The position numbers and the translations under genes are program-made. A DNA stretch of 64,000 bases, from contig NZ_WVIE01000001.1 in assembly GCF_010091945.1 (NCBI RefSeq), positions 1-64,000 on the forward strand. The letters run 5' to 3'. Each line of letters opens with the position of its first letter. Position 1 is the stretch's first letter. This DNA comes from Myxacorys almedinensis A (GTDB lineage: Bacteria; Cyanobacteriota; Cyanobacteriia; Leptolyngbyales; Leptolyngbyaceae). Of the stretch, positions 53,354 through 61,663 are shown one piece after another. The notes beneath the pieces were generated by a model. It was given only the letters and a program-made list of their open reading frames with translations, was not told where the DNA came from and searched no databases.

Positions 53354-54253
53354 ATGAAAGACAGTCGCCAAGGGCTAAACGTTGTAGAACAGACGACATC
53401 TCAGGTTGATGCATTTTCTAAGACGACACAGAGTACGTTGGCGGCGGGTTTTTCGCGATCGGGCATTGGGCTGCACAGCGGCACCTCGGCTCAGGTTTGG
53501 GTGCTGCCTGCGGAACCGGGGCAGGGACGGTATTTCGTCCGGCTAGATTTGCCTGATGCGCCGCCGATCAGGGCGAATGGTGCATCGGTGAATCCGACGG
53601 TGCTGTCCACAGAATTAGGGTGCGGCAACGCGCGAGTTCGCACTGTAGAGCACCTATTGGCGGCGCTTTTAGCCTTGGGGGTGGATAATGCCCGCATTGA
53701 GATCGATGGGGCAGAACTGCCCTTGTTAGATGGGTCGGCTCAGGAGTGGGCCACTGCGATCGCGCAGGTTGGCATCGTGCCCCAAGCGGCAAGCCGATCA
53801 TCGTTCGCCCTACCCGATCCGATTTGGATTCGGGAAGACGATGCCTTTGTTGCCGCAATTCCGGCGACGGCGATCCGGTTTACCTACGGCATTGATTTTG
53901 AACTCAGTGCCATTGGCAATCAGTGGCATAGCTGGTCGCCGGGGCAAACCGCGTTTGCAACGGAAATTGCCCCCGCCCGCACCTTTGGTTTTGCCCATCA
54001 GGTTGAACAGTTGCGAGCAAGTGGTTTAATTAAAGGCGGTTCGCTTGAAAACGCCCTGGTTTGCAGCGCAGAAGGATGGGTCAACCCGCCGCTGCGATTT
54101 CCAAACGAGCCAGTGCGCCATAAACTGCTAGATCTAATTGGCGATTTGAGCTTGCTAGGAACGCTACCGTCGGCTCATTTTCTGGCCTACAAAGCGAGCC
54201 ACCGTTTGCACACTCAACTCGTTCGTCATATTCTGGCGATACGTCCTTCGTGA
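53354..54253 (+). CDS. lpxC: UDP-3-O-acyl-N-acetylglucosamine deacetylase
   Basis: A 299-residue zinc deacetylase, the committed step of lipid A synthesis. It has [40 protein letters not shown] with the zinc histidine, [39 protein letters not shown] and the second metal and catalytic region [15 protein letters not shown]. The ATG immediately follows the bamA stop TAA. The first 30 residues before the FSRSG strand are extra to the usual enzyme. Cyanobacterial lipid A lacks phosphate and KDO, but LpxC, LpxA, LpxB and LpxD remain. Confidence 0.96.
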   Translation: MKDSRQGLNVVEQTTSQVDAFSKTTQSTLAAGFSRSGIGLHSGTSAQVWVLPAEPGQGRYFVRLDLPDAPPIRANGASVNPTVLSTELGCGNARVRTVEHLLAALLALGVDNARIEIDGAELPLLDGSAQEWATAIAQVGIVPQAASRSSFALPDPIWIREDDAFVAAIPATAIRFTYGIDFELSAIGNQWHSWSPGQTAFATEIAPARTFGFAHQVEQLRASGLIKGGSLENALVCSAEGWVNPPLRFPNEPVRHKLLDLIGDLSLLGTLPSAHFLAYKASHRLHTQLVRHILAIRPS

Positions 54254-54327
54254 TTCGTTTGTGATTTATTTCGTGAACCTTCCCACGATAGACGAGTGAC
54301 TGCCCTTGATTTTTAAACCCAAAGCTC

Positions 54328-54828
54328 ATGTCAACCCTGATCGAACCCCATACCGCTGTTGAATCCCTCGTTTCTGAAAGCGCTCCTCACCTCAAAACCA
54401 CGTTTACCCTCGAAGAAATTCATCAACTGTTGCCCCACCGCTACCCCTTTGCGATGGTTGATCGAATTATTGATTTTGTGCCTGAGAAAATGGCAGTGGG
54501 GATTAAAAATGTCACGTTTAATGAGCCGCAGTTTCAAGGGCATTTTCCCGGTCGCCCAATTATGCCGGGGGTGCTGATCGTAGAGGCAATGGCGCAGGTC
54601 GGCGGCGTGGTGCTAACCCAAATGGCAGATGTGCAGGGCGGCTTATTTATGTTTGCCGGCATTGATGGCGTCCGGTTTCGACGCCCGGTTGTGCCAGGAG
54701 ACCAACTGGTCATGACCGTGGAACTGTTGTCTGTGAAGGGTCGTCGATTTGGGAAGATGCGCGGTCGTGCGGAAGTGGATGGTCAGCTTGCGTGTTCGGG
54801 TGACTTGATGTTTGCCTTGGTGGATTAA
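54328..54828 (+). CDS. fabZ: (3R)-hydroxyacyl-ACP dehydratase
   Basis: A 166-residue hot-dog-fold dehydratase of fatty acid synthesis. The catalytic histidine lies in [20 protein letters not shown] and the glutamate in [20 protein letters not shown]. The C-terminal [20 protein letters not shown] is conserved. Its position between lpxC and lpxA is usual, as fatty acid and lipid A syntheses share the 3-hydroxyacyl-ACP pool. The first 25 residues are variable. Confidence 0.97.
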   Translation: MSTLIEPHTAVESLVSESAPHLKTTFTLEEIHQLLPHRYPFAMVDRIIDFVPEKMAVGIKNVTFNEPQFQGHFPGRPIMPGVLIVEAMAQVGGVVLTQMADVQGGLFMFAGIDGVRFRRPVVPGDQLVMTVELLSVKGRRFGKMRGRAEVDGQLACSGDLMFALVD

Positions 54829-54891
54829 AATACGGACGATTGTTCGCGTTGTAATCTGGCATCGCTGGATATTTTCGCTTCGATGGATGGT

Positions 54892-54917
54892 GTAGACGCG
54901 AGCGATCGCGTCTCTAC
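54892..54917. repeat. small inverted repeat between fabZ and lpxA
   Basis: GACGCGA and TCGCGTC (54895-54901 and 54906-54912) form a 7-bp stem with a GCGA loop, and the flanks GTA and CTAC can extend it loosely. The sequence GTAGACGCGAGCGATCGCGT contains a HIP1 site. It resembles the GTAGAGACGCG-type hairpins dispersed in cyanobacterial genomes. Confidence 0.55.
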
Positions 54918-54953
54918 AGTTGCCGCAATTTTCCCCCATGTTTCTACCTTGAT

Positions 54954-55760
54954 ATGACAACCCTGATTCATCCGACTGCTGTAATTCATCCTGGGGCTGA
55001 ACTTCATCCGACTGTGCAGGTTGGGGCTTACGCAGTCATTGGAGAACATGTGAAAGTTCGGGCGGGGACGAGCATCGGTCATCATGTGGTAATTGAGGGC
55101 AAAACCGACATTGGGGAGCGCAATCAGTTTTTTCCGGGGGCGGCGATCGGGCTAGAGCCACAAGACCTAAAATATGATGGGTCGCTGGGCTTGCTAAAAA
55201 TTGGCAATGGTAACCAGATTCGGGAGTTTGTCACCATTCATCGCCCGACCTACGGAGAGGATGTGACGCTGATTGGCAATGGCAATCTTTTGATGGCGTA
55301 TACTCATGTGGGGCATAACTGCGCGATTGAAGATCAGGTGATTATTTCTAATTCGGTGTCGCTGGCGGGGCATGTTCACATTGAGTCGAAAGCGAGAATC
55401 AGCGGGGTGTTGGGCGTGCATCAGTTTGTGCGAATTGGGCGGCATGCCATGGTGGGCGGCATGGCACGCATCGATCGCGATGTGCCGCCTTACATGATTG
55501 TAGAAGGCAATCCGGGACGGATTCGGGCGTTGCACAAGATTGGGCTGCAACGATCGGGCTTTTCGGTAGAAGATTTGCAGCTATTAAGAAAAGCATTTCG
55601 GATTTTGTATCGCTCTGATTTGAGACTGACCGAAGCGTTGGATCAGCTTGACCTGTTGCCCGACAATGAGCATGTTCAACATTTGCAGCAGTTTATTCGG
55701 CTATCGATCTTGCCGGGACGCCGGGGATTAACGCCTGTTTTGCTCAAGGGTGGAGAATGA
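54954..55760 (+). CDS. lpxA: UDP-N-acetylglucosamine O-acyltransferase
   Basis: A 268-residue left-handed beta-helix acyltransferase. It starts with LIHPTAVIHPGAELHPTVQV, shows hexapeptide repeats (VGAYAVIGEHVKVRAGTSIG) and the segment AYTHVGHNCAIEDQVIISNS with the catalytic histidine. VGGMARIDRDVPPYMIVEGN precedes the C-terminal helices (VEDLQLLRKAFRILYRSDLR). It transfers the 3-hydroxyacyl chain to UDP-GlcNAc. The stop overlaps the lpxB start by 4 nt (ATGA at 55757-55760). Confidence 0.97.
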   Translation: MTTLIHPTAVIHPGAELHPTVQVGAYAVIGEHVKVRAGTSIGHHVVIEGKTDIGERNQFFPGAAIGLEPQDLKYDGSLGLLKIGNGNQIREFVTIHRPTYGEDVTLIGNGNLLMAYTHVGHNCAIEDQVIISNSVSLAGHVHIESKARISGVLGVHQFVRIGRHAMVGGMARIDRDVPPYMIVEGNPGRIRALHKIGLQRSGFSVEDLQLLRKAFRILYRSDLRLTEALDQLDLLPDNEHVQHLQQFIRLSILPGRRGLTPVLLKGGE

Positions 55761-56956
55761 AGCGGCGCATCTTTATTAGCACGGGGGAAGTGTCGGGGGA
55801 TCTCCAGGGGGCTTTGCTGGTGGAAGCCTTGCATCGGCAGGCGCACAAGCTTGGCATTGATCTCGAAATTTTGGCGTTGGGCGGCGATCGCATGGCTGAT
55901 GCAGGGGCGACGCTGCTGGGCAACACGAGCGCGATCGGCTCGGTCGGCATTTTTGAAGCGCTGCCCTACATTTTGCCAACCCTGGTGCTTCAGCGACGGG
56001 CAAAGCGGTATTTAAGGCAAAACCCGCCCGATGCAGTGGTGATGATCGATTACATGACTCCCAATATTAGTATTGGGCAGTATGTGCGCCGACACTTGCC
56101 GCAGGTGCCGACAGCGTATTTTATTGCTCCGCAAGAATGGGTTTGGTCACACACGCCAGCCAATACTCAGAAAATTGTTGAGGTGAGCGATCAGCTACTG
56201 GCAATTTTTCCAGAAGAAGCCCGATATTATGCTGAGCATGGGGCGGCGGTGTCGTTTGTGGGGCATCCCTTGCTCGATCGCATTCATACCGCTCCTGATC
56301 GGGCGGCGGCTCGGTCTGCCTTGGGAATTTCAGACGACCAAGTTGCGATCGCGCTGCTGCCTGCCTCTCGCCCCCAAGAAGTCACCTATCTTTTGCCGGT
56401 GATGTTTCAAGCGGCGCAGATCATCCAATCGCATGTGCCCCAGGCTCACTTTTGGATTCCGCTATCGCTGGAGAAGTATCGCCGGGCGATTGAACAGGCG
56501 ATCGCCCACTACAACCTGCCTGCCACGGTGTTAGAGAGCAATCGGGGAACATCGACGTTGAGCGCGATCGCGGCAGCAGATCTGGCGCTCACCAAATCCG
56601 GCACGGTAAATCTTGAACTGGCATTGCTCAACGTGCCGCAGGTGGTGATGTATCGGGTCAACCCGCTCACGGCTTGGCTGGCAAAGCATGTGGTGAAGTT
56701 CTCGATTCCGTTTATGTCGCCGCCCAACCTGGTGTTGATGGACTCGATCGTGCCAGAATTTTTGCAAGATGAGGCAGTGCCCGCTGCGATCGCGGCGGCA
56801 GCACTAGAGCTATTGAAACCCAAGGTGCGAGAGCAGACGATCGCCAACTACCAACTCATGAGAGCCGCGTTAGGAGAGCCAGTCGGGGGCAATTCGTCAG
56901 GGCATTGTGTTGCGGATGGTTCGGCTCAAAAAATTCTGACCCTGATGGGCGTCTGA
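55757..56956 (+). CDS. lpxB: lipid-A-disaccharide synthase
   Basis: A 399-residue GT19 glycosyltransferase. RRIFISTGEVSGDLQGALLV opens the protein. VMIDYMTPNISIGQYVRRHL, YFIAPQEWVWS, FVGHPLLDR and the late ALTKSGTVNLELALLNVPQV are family markers. It joins UDP-diacyl-GlcN and lipid X into the lipid A disaccharide. The start overlaps lpxA by ATGA. It ends a contiguous bamA-lpxC-fabZ-lpxA-lpxB unit; lpxD is not in the window. A weak CCCGG/CCGGG hairpin follows at 56964-56984. Its C-terminus contacts a convergent gene 90 nt away. Confidence 0.97.
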   Translation: MKRRIFISTGEVSGDLQGALLVEALHRQAHKLGIDLEILALGGDRMADAGATLLGNTSAIGSVGIFEALPYILPTLVLQRRAKRYLRQNPPDAVVMIDYMTPNISIGQYVRRHLPQVPTAYFIAPQEWVWSHTPANTQKIVEVSDQLLAIFPEEARYYAEHGAAVSFVGHPLLDRIHTAPDRAAARSALGISDDQVAIALLPASRPQEVTYLLPVMFQAAQIIQSHVPQAHFWIPLSLEKYRRAIEQAIAHYNLPATVLESNRGTSTLSAIAAADLALTKSGTVNLELALLNVPQVVMYRVNPLTAWLAKHVVKFSIPFMSPPNLVLMDSIVPEFLQDEAVPAAIAAAALELLKPKVREQTIANYQLMRAALGEPVGGNSSGHCVADGSAQKILTLMGV

Positions 56957-57046
56957 CGCCTGACCCGGTGATCTGCTTGCCGGGGCTACTTTTGGTTGCC
57001 CAGCGGTAAAGGAACAGCAGACTGGGTAGCCGATGTAACAGAGAAG

Positions 57047-57916
57047 TCACCTGTGGGAAGGAGGTTTCCCAGCCTGCCCCACGGTTGTTGCCCAAGTTGC
57101 TGCCAGAAGATAGACCTCAGACGACAGCAGATCGGAGATTGTCGTAGCAGGATGATAGAAGTCAGCGCGCGGTCGAGCCTCGTAGGAATCGCGCTCCATC
57201 GGGTCAGGCAGGGGGGTTTGTGCCCCAAGCGGAATCAAAATCCGCAGATCTTCGGGAAAGGCAGACTGAATTTGGGCTAAGCGTTGGCGGACAGATTGAA
57301 TAGTGGCGATCGGGTTGATGGAGCCAGAGAGGGCGGGCAGCACCGGGTCTTGAGCACTGGGGAGTTGAATGCTTTTGCCGATGATGGTTCCTTCTGGAAA
57401 ATTGAAAACCAGCGAATCGCTCTGAGCCGGGGCAATTTTTGGCGGAACCTTTAACAGAGGGATGGGTGCGCGCAGAGGGCGGGCGTCAACAATGCCAGTG
57501 CGCTGGTTAAGATCTTTTCTGAGAAGCTCTAGGTTGAGGCTGGCAAAATAGAGCGTGCAGTACACTTGTCCCTGAGCCAAATCAACCGCATCGGTTCCGG
57601 CGACTTCGGTGCCATCGGGCGAGGCGCAAAACACGCTGGGGTTTGGGTAGTTTGATTTAAGAAAGCGATCGATTGCCCAGGTATGGAGAAATAGCTGACC
57701 CCGCAGCGATCGCAGCCGATGGGCTTCTGCCTCTTCTAGCGATGTCTCGACCCGATTGAGCAGCAGCAACTGGTCTTGCGTGAGTTGCTGTGCTTCTAGC
57801 CAATAGGCTCGGGATGGATCGTCTGGGCTACGCAAGCCCACACTTGCCTGGAGCGGGGTTTGCTGAGCCAGCATAGCCAGGCAACCCGTCATCACTCCCA
57901 AAATAAAGCGACGCAT
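57047..57916 (-). CDS. exported hypothetical protein, 289 aa
   Basis: A 289-residue protein with a signal peptide from ATG 57916 (RRFILGVMTGCLAMLAQQTP, cleavage near QAS). A helical first part follows (LTQDQLLLLNRVETSLEEAE, LRSLRGQLFLHTWAIDRFLK) with a CASPDGTEV and QVYCTLY cysteine pair about 28 residues apart. A Pro-rich region and a C-terminal helix (SSEVYLLAATWATTVGQAGK) end it. No family recognised. An in-frame extension upstream to 58024 exists but lacks a signal and is not favoured. Convergent with lpxB. Confidence 0.6.
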   Translation of the reverse strand: MRRFILGVMTGCLAMLAQQTPLQASVGLRSPDDPSRAYWLEAQQLTQDQLLLLNRVETSLEEAEAHRLRSLRGQLFLHTWAIDRFLKSNYPNPSVFCASPDGTEVAGTDAVDLAQGQVYCTLYFASLNLELLRKDLNQRTGIVDARPLRAPIPLLKVPPKIAPAQSDSLVFNFPEGTIIGKSIQLPSAQDPVLPALSGSINPIATIQSVRQRLAQIQSAFPEDLRILIPLGAQTPLPDPMERDSYEARPRADFYHPATTISDLLSSEVYLLAATWATTVGQAGKPPSHR

Positions 57917-58086
57917 ATCAAAAATTCCTCTCACAGCCACCACCCCAATTTTCCCACTGTCAAGCGAGTATTGGATGAAGGTTGCTCCGAAAATTGATGA
58001 AATCTGCGTCAATAAATGTGTCACCCTCGGTAAATCCGTTGAAGTTTGTCAGAGCATAATCACAAACGATTCCTCACTGTAGATTC

Positions 58087-58275
58087 ATGAATCAAGGTCA
58101 GATGCAGGTGTGCCCGGTCTGCAATGTCAAAATTTTGAAATTAATCGGCGGCGATCGCGTCATCTTTTCAACGGGCGCGTTTGGCACGCGAGAGATGCTG
58201 CGATCGCGGGTGTGCCGTCATGTTCAGAAGGCAGGTTGTATCAACAAAGACGAAGCGCAACCGCCCAAACTGTGA
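58087..58275 (+). CDS. small cysteine-rich protein, 62 aa
   Basis: A 62-residue protein with CPVCNVKILKLIGGD at the start and VCRHVQKAGCINKD near the end, four cysteines in a CxxC and a CxxxxxxC arrangement plus a histidine. That suggests a small zinc-binding fold. It resembles conserved cyanobacterial small proteins of unknown function. Lies 84 nt before the moxR gene, same direction. No function is claimed. Confidence 0.55.
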   Translation: MNQGQMQVCPVCNVKILKLIGGDRVIFSTGAFGTREMLRSRVCRHVQKAGCINKDEAQPPKL

Positions 58276-58359
58276 CTGATTCGAGAGCCGATCGCCTCAT
58301 TTTGAGCAACAGAACGTAAGATATGGTTGCCTCTGTCGCTACCGTTTCCTCGCTACCCT

Positions 58360-59310
58360 ATGTCTGATCTCCACGCTACGTTTACACGCCTCAAGCAAGC
58401 CCTCGATCAAATCGTTGTGGGTCAAAGTCCGCTAGTGCAGCAGTTGATGGTGGCGTTGCTTGCTGGCGGTCATGTCATTTTAGAAGGGGTGCCGGGAACG
58501 GGAAAAACGCTGCTCGTCAAAGTGCTAGCACGGCTGGTGGAGGCAGAGTTTCGGCGAGTGCAGCTTACGCCTGACATTTTGCCCTCTGACATTTTGGGAA
58601 CCACGATCTTTAATCTCAACAGCCGCGATTTTACGTTAAAAAAGGGACCTGTTTTTACTCAAATTTTGTTGGCGGATGAAATTAACCGTACCCCGCCCAA
58701 AACGCAATCGGCCTTGCTAGAAGCCATGGAAGAACAACAGGTGACGCTCGATGGCGAGAGTTTGCCGCTGTCGGATCTGTTTTGGGTGATTGCTACGCAA
58801 AATTCGTTAGAGTTTGAAGGGACGTATCCGTTGCCAGAAGCGCAACTGGATCGCTTTTTGTTTAAGCTGGTGGTGTCATATCCTGACGCGGCGGCTGAGA
58901 AACGTATGCTGATGAATTCTCAGGCAGGGTTTCAGGCAAAGCGGCTTGATCTAGCGAACCTCAACCCGTTGGCGACGGTCGAACACATTTTGCACGCGAG
59001 GCGGTTGGTAAGCGCGATCGCGCTCCAAGAATCGGTGTTAGATTATCTGCTTGCGGTGGCTCAAAAAACCCGTCAGCACCCAGATCTGCTCTTAGGCGCA
59101 TCACCGCGATCGGCGGTGGCGTGGCTGGGGGCAAGTAAGGCTCAAGCGTGGCTGTCGGGGCGAGAATTTGTCACGCCAGATGATATCAAAGCCGTTGCTT
59201 CTCCGTTGTTGCGCCATCGTCTGATTTTGCGCCCCGAAGCCCAACTTGACGGCATCGCCATTGAGTCTGTGATCAGCGCGGTCTTGGCTCAGGTTCCGGT
59301 GCCACGCTGA
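58360..59310 (+). CDS. MoxR-family AAA+ ATPase
   Basis: A 316-residue MoxR-type ATPase. Walker A is ILEGVPGTGKTLLVKVLARL, Walker B LLADEINRTPPKTQSALLEA, sensor 1 FWVIATQNSLEFEGTYPLPE, followed by arginine-finger QLDRFLFKLVVSYPD and the C-terminal helical lid RQHPDLLLGASPRSAVAWLG. MoxR proteins act as chaperones for metal insertion or protein complex maturation, nearly always with a DUF58 partner, as here (39 nt to the next start). ATG 58360 is preferred over 58327. Confidence 0.93.
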   Translation: MSDLHATFTRLKQALDQIVVGQSPLVQQLMVALLAGGHVILEGVPGTGKTLLVKVLARLVEAEFRRVQLTPDILPSDILGTTIFNLNSRDFTLKKGPVFTQILLADEINRTPPKTQSALLEAMEEQQVTLDGESLPLSDLFWVIATQNSLEFEGTYPLPEAQLDRFLFKLVVSYPDAAAEKRMLMNSQAGFQAKRLDLANLNPLATVEHILHARRLVSAIALQESVLDYLLAVAQKTRQHPDLLLGASPRSAVAWLGASKAQAWLSGREFVTPDDIKAVASPLLRHRLILRPEAQLDGIAIESVISAVLAQVPVPR

Positions 59311-59349
59311 TGAATGCCCTGTCTGCTCGTCTCTCTCCCTACTTTGCTC

Positions 59350-60660
59350 ATGCTTCCGTCTCGCCGCACTTATAGCCTGCTGCTGTTGGGTCTTGCGATC
59401 GCACCGGCTTTAGCCTTTCTTTTTCCCTCGCGTCTGGCGATCGCTGTGCTGGGTGTGCTGCTGTTTGATGGGATGGTGCTGGCGATCGCGGCTCTAGACA
59501 GCCGCCGAGTCAACGCGCATCGCGTCACCGTCACCCGGCACGAACTTTCGCGACTCTCGATCGGGCGAGACAATCTCGTGAGTCTCACAGTAGACTCGAC
59601 CCGACCGGCGGTGATCGCCCTTTACGATCACTATCCACTCTCGTTTACGGTCTCAACCATGCCCTTGGCGGCAACGCTTTCTGCCAATAGCACTCAAGTT
59701 CTGAGCTACACAGTGCACCCTACCCATCGTGGTGAGTATGATTGGGAAACCTTGCAGGTGCGGCAACTTAGCCCCTGGAAATTGGCATGGCACGATTGGA
59801 ACGTTTCTCAACCCCAAAAAGTGGCGGTGTATCCTGACCTGATTGGGCTGCGATCGCTCTCAATTCGGCTGACGCTGCCAGCGTCGGGTGCACTCAAACG
59901 CGCCAAACGCCTTGGCATTGGCACCGAGTTTGCAGAACTGCGAGAATATGGCATCGGAGACGATCCGCGCTTTATTGATTGGAAAGCCACTGCCCGCCGG
60001 GGGGCGCCGCTTGTCAGAGTGTTGGAACCTGAGCAAGAACAAACGCTGATGATTTTGCTCGATCGCGGGCGTTTGATGACGGCTCACGTCAATGGGCTAG
60101 CTCGGTTTGATTGGGGGCTAAATGCAACCTTAGCGTTAGCCTTAGCCGGATTGCATCGCGGCGATCGCGTGGGGGTTGCCGTGTTCGATCGCCAGATCCA
60201 CACTTGGATTCCACCAGAGCGTGGACAACCTCATCTCAACCGCCTGATCGAACGGCTCACCCCAATTCAACCCGACATTCTAGAACCGGATTATTTGGGC
60301 GCAGTGACAACGGTGGTCAATCAGCACACCCGTCGAGCGTTGGTAGTGATAATTACAGACGTTGTGGAGCAGACCGCTTCGGCAGAGTTGCTGGCAGCCT
60401 TGGGGCGGTTGGCTCCTCGCTATCTGCCGTTTTGTGTGACGTTGCGCGATCCGGCGGTCGATCAGCAAGCGCACACTCCCACCGATGATCTGCCTTCGAC
60501 CTACGAACGAGCGGTGGCGTTGGATCTGTTGGCGCAGCGTCAGATTGCGTTTACTGCCCTAAAGCAGCGAGGGGTGCTGGTTTTAGATGCGCCTGCTAAT
60601 CAAATCACCGAAGAACTCGTCGATCGCTATTTGCAACTAAAGGCAAAAAACCAGCTTTGA
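59350..60660 (+). CDS. DUF58 domain protein, MoxR partner
   Basis: A 436-residue membrane-anchored protein. Two N-terminal helices (LLLLGLAIAPALAFLFPSRL, AIAVLGVLLFDGMVLAIAAL) are followed by a beta-rich region and the DUF58 domain proper, with its signature GTEFAELREYGIGDDPRFID, WKATARRG and RVLEPEQEQTLMILLDRGR. A von Willebrand-like C-terminal half (WGLNATLALALAGLHRGDRV) follows. It partners the MoxR ATPase next door. The usual additional transglutaminase or vWA genes are not present downstream. ATG 59350 chosen. Confidence 0.9.
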   Translation: MLPSRRTYSLLLLGLAIAPALAFLFPSRLAIAVLGVLLFDGMVLAIAALDSRRVNAHRVTVTRHELSRLSIGRDNLVSLTVDSTRPAVIALYDHYPLSFTVSTMPLAATLSANSTQVLSYTVHPTHRGEYDWETLQVRQLSPWKLAWHDWNVSQPQKVAVYPDLIGLRSLSIRLTLPASGALKRAKRLGIGTEFAELREYGIGDDPRFIDWKATARRGAPLVRVLEPEQEQTLMILLDRGRLMTAHVNGLARFDWGLNATLALALAGLHRGDRVGVAVFDRQIHTWIPPERGQPHLNRLIERLTPIQPDILEPDYLGAVTTVVNQHTRRALVVIITDVVEQTASAELLAALGRLAPRYLPFCVTLRDPAVDQQAHTPTDDLPSTYERAVALDLLAQRQIAFTALKQRGVLVLDAPANQITEELVDRYLQLKAKNQL

Positions 60661-60716
60661 TTCAAGACGATCCAGCCTGCCCTTGGATCGCAGGGAAGTT
60701 TGCTTGAATGTGGGGT

Positions 60717-60777
60717 GCTAAAGCACAAGCCGATGTCACGCTCGCCTTCCTTAGCACTGCTAAAGCATAAGTCGATG
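60717..60777. repeat. imperfect 19-bp direct repeat
   Basis: GCTAAAGCACAAGCCGATG (60717-60735) and GCTAAAGCATAAGTCGATG (60759-60777) differ at two positions. They lie in the spacer between the DUF58 gene and the decayed gene pair. No function can be read. Confidence 0.5.
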
Positions 60778-60858
60778 ATTGAGCCTTTGACCGTGGGAGC
60801 AAGTGCCCAGATTAAAATAAAGGTGCGACTGTTGAGACATTAAAACGAGGTCAAACCC

Positions 60859-61131
60859 ATAACAGTTAGGCAACCCCGCTACAGCAAAGAAGAATTTGCT
60901 CGACGGGGTGATGAGATTTATGAAACTCAGGTGTGTCCTCAAGTTCAAGAAAGCGATCGTGGCAACATTGTAGCGATCGACATTAAAACTGGAGATTTTG
61001 AAGTGGATCAGAGTGAAATTGCGGCTTGCGATCGCCTTGAAGCTCGTCACTCCGATGCTCAAATTTGGATCGTTCGCATTGGCTCCCGCCACGTTCGTCG
61101 ATTTGGCGGACGCACCCGGAGAACTGCATGA
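60859..61131 (+). pseudogene. small partner gene of a retropepsin-like module, start codon apparently lost
   Basis: The reading frame encodes RYSKEEFARRGDEIYETQV, an IVAIDIKTGDFEVDQSEIAA core and AQIWIVRIGSRHVRRFGGRT. This is the pattern of small cyanobacterial proteins encoded just before clan AA aspartic protease genes. No ATG, GTG or TTG precedes the conserved start; the expected position holds ATA (60859-60861), compatible with an ATG to ATA change. The only in-frame starts are internal, such as GTG 60931. The stop TGA overlaps the downstream ATG (ATGA, 61128-61131). It is probably decayed. Confidence 0.5.
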
Positions 61132-61501
61132 TTACCGGATTCGTTAACGTCGAGTTTGAACCGATTATTCCGCTTTCGATTCGTCGTGCTGATAACAAAA
61201 TCTCTATGCAATATGCGATCATCGATACAGGATTCACTGGCTTTCTCTGCCTCCCGATTTGATTGCTGAGTTAAACCTGACATGGAAACGGCGAGGACGG
61301 GCAATTCTTGGACATGGCAGTGAGTGTGTTTTCAAAGTTTACGAAGCGGTTGTCGTTTGGGATGACACCTTGCTGACCATTCCAGTAGACGAAACTGATT
61401 CAGACCCTCTCGTTGGTATGTCATTGATGGAAGGTTGTGAGCTAAAAATGCAGGTTTTTGAAGGTGGTCGTGTCGAACTCCGCAAAGTCAACACGGTCTA
61501 A
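61128..61501 (+). pseudogene. clan AA (retropepsin-like) aspartic protease, frameshifted
   Basis: The first frame starts ITGFVNVEFEPIIPLSIRRA and reaches the active-site motif AIIDTGFTGF, then meets a stop at 61260. The rest (from LIAELNLTWKRRGRAILGHG to ELRKVNTV, stop at 61499-61501) continues in the frame shifted by -1. One missing base near 61244-61247 would explain it and would restore a SLPPDLIAEL junction. Intact relatives are membrane-free aspartic proteases of roughly 110-130 residues. No slippery heptamer is visible, so a pseudogene is favoured over programmed frameshifting. Confidence 0.65.
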
Positions 61502-61568
61502 CAATCCCGTTGCACGCCGACCGTACAGAGTCTCTCCGCTGAGTCCGAGCTTAAATCCAATCCAGAAG

Positions 61569-61639
61569 TTTACATCTCATCTCGACTCACTCTAGATCGC
61601 TGAGTATGTCAAGTTCTGGATATTCCTTTAAGATGTAAA
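61569..61639. promoter_or_regulatory. 9-bp inverted repeat upstream of the LysRS gene
   Basis: TTTACATCT (61569-61577) and AGATGTAAA (61631-61639) are perfect complements separated by 53 bp. A TATACA -10-like hexamer follows at 61645-61650. It may be an operator or part of a leader fold for the class I LysRS gene; no T-box motif is visible. Confidence 0.35.
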
Positions 61640-61663
61640 GGCTGTATACACACGGGTTAATTC

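Noticed and set aside
61240..61262. Programmed -1 frameshift in the aspartic protease gene
   Set aside because: No X-XXY-YYZ slippery heptamer and the partner gene is also defective, so a pseudogene is more likely.
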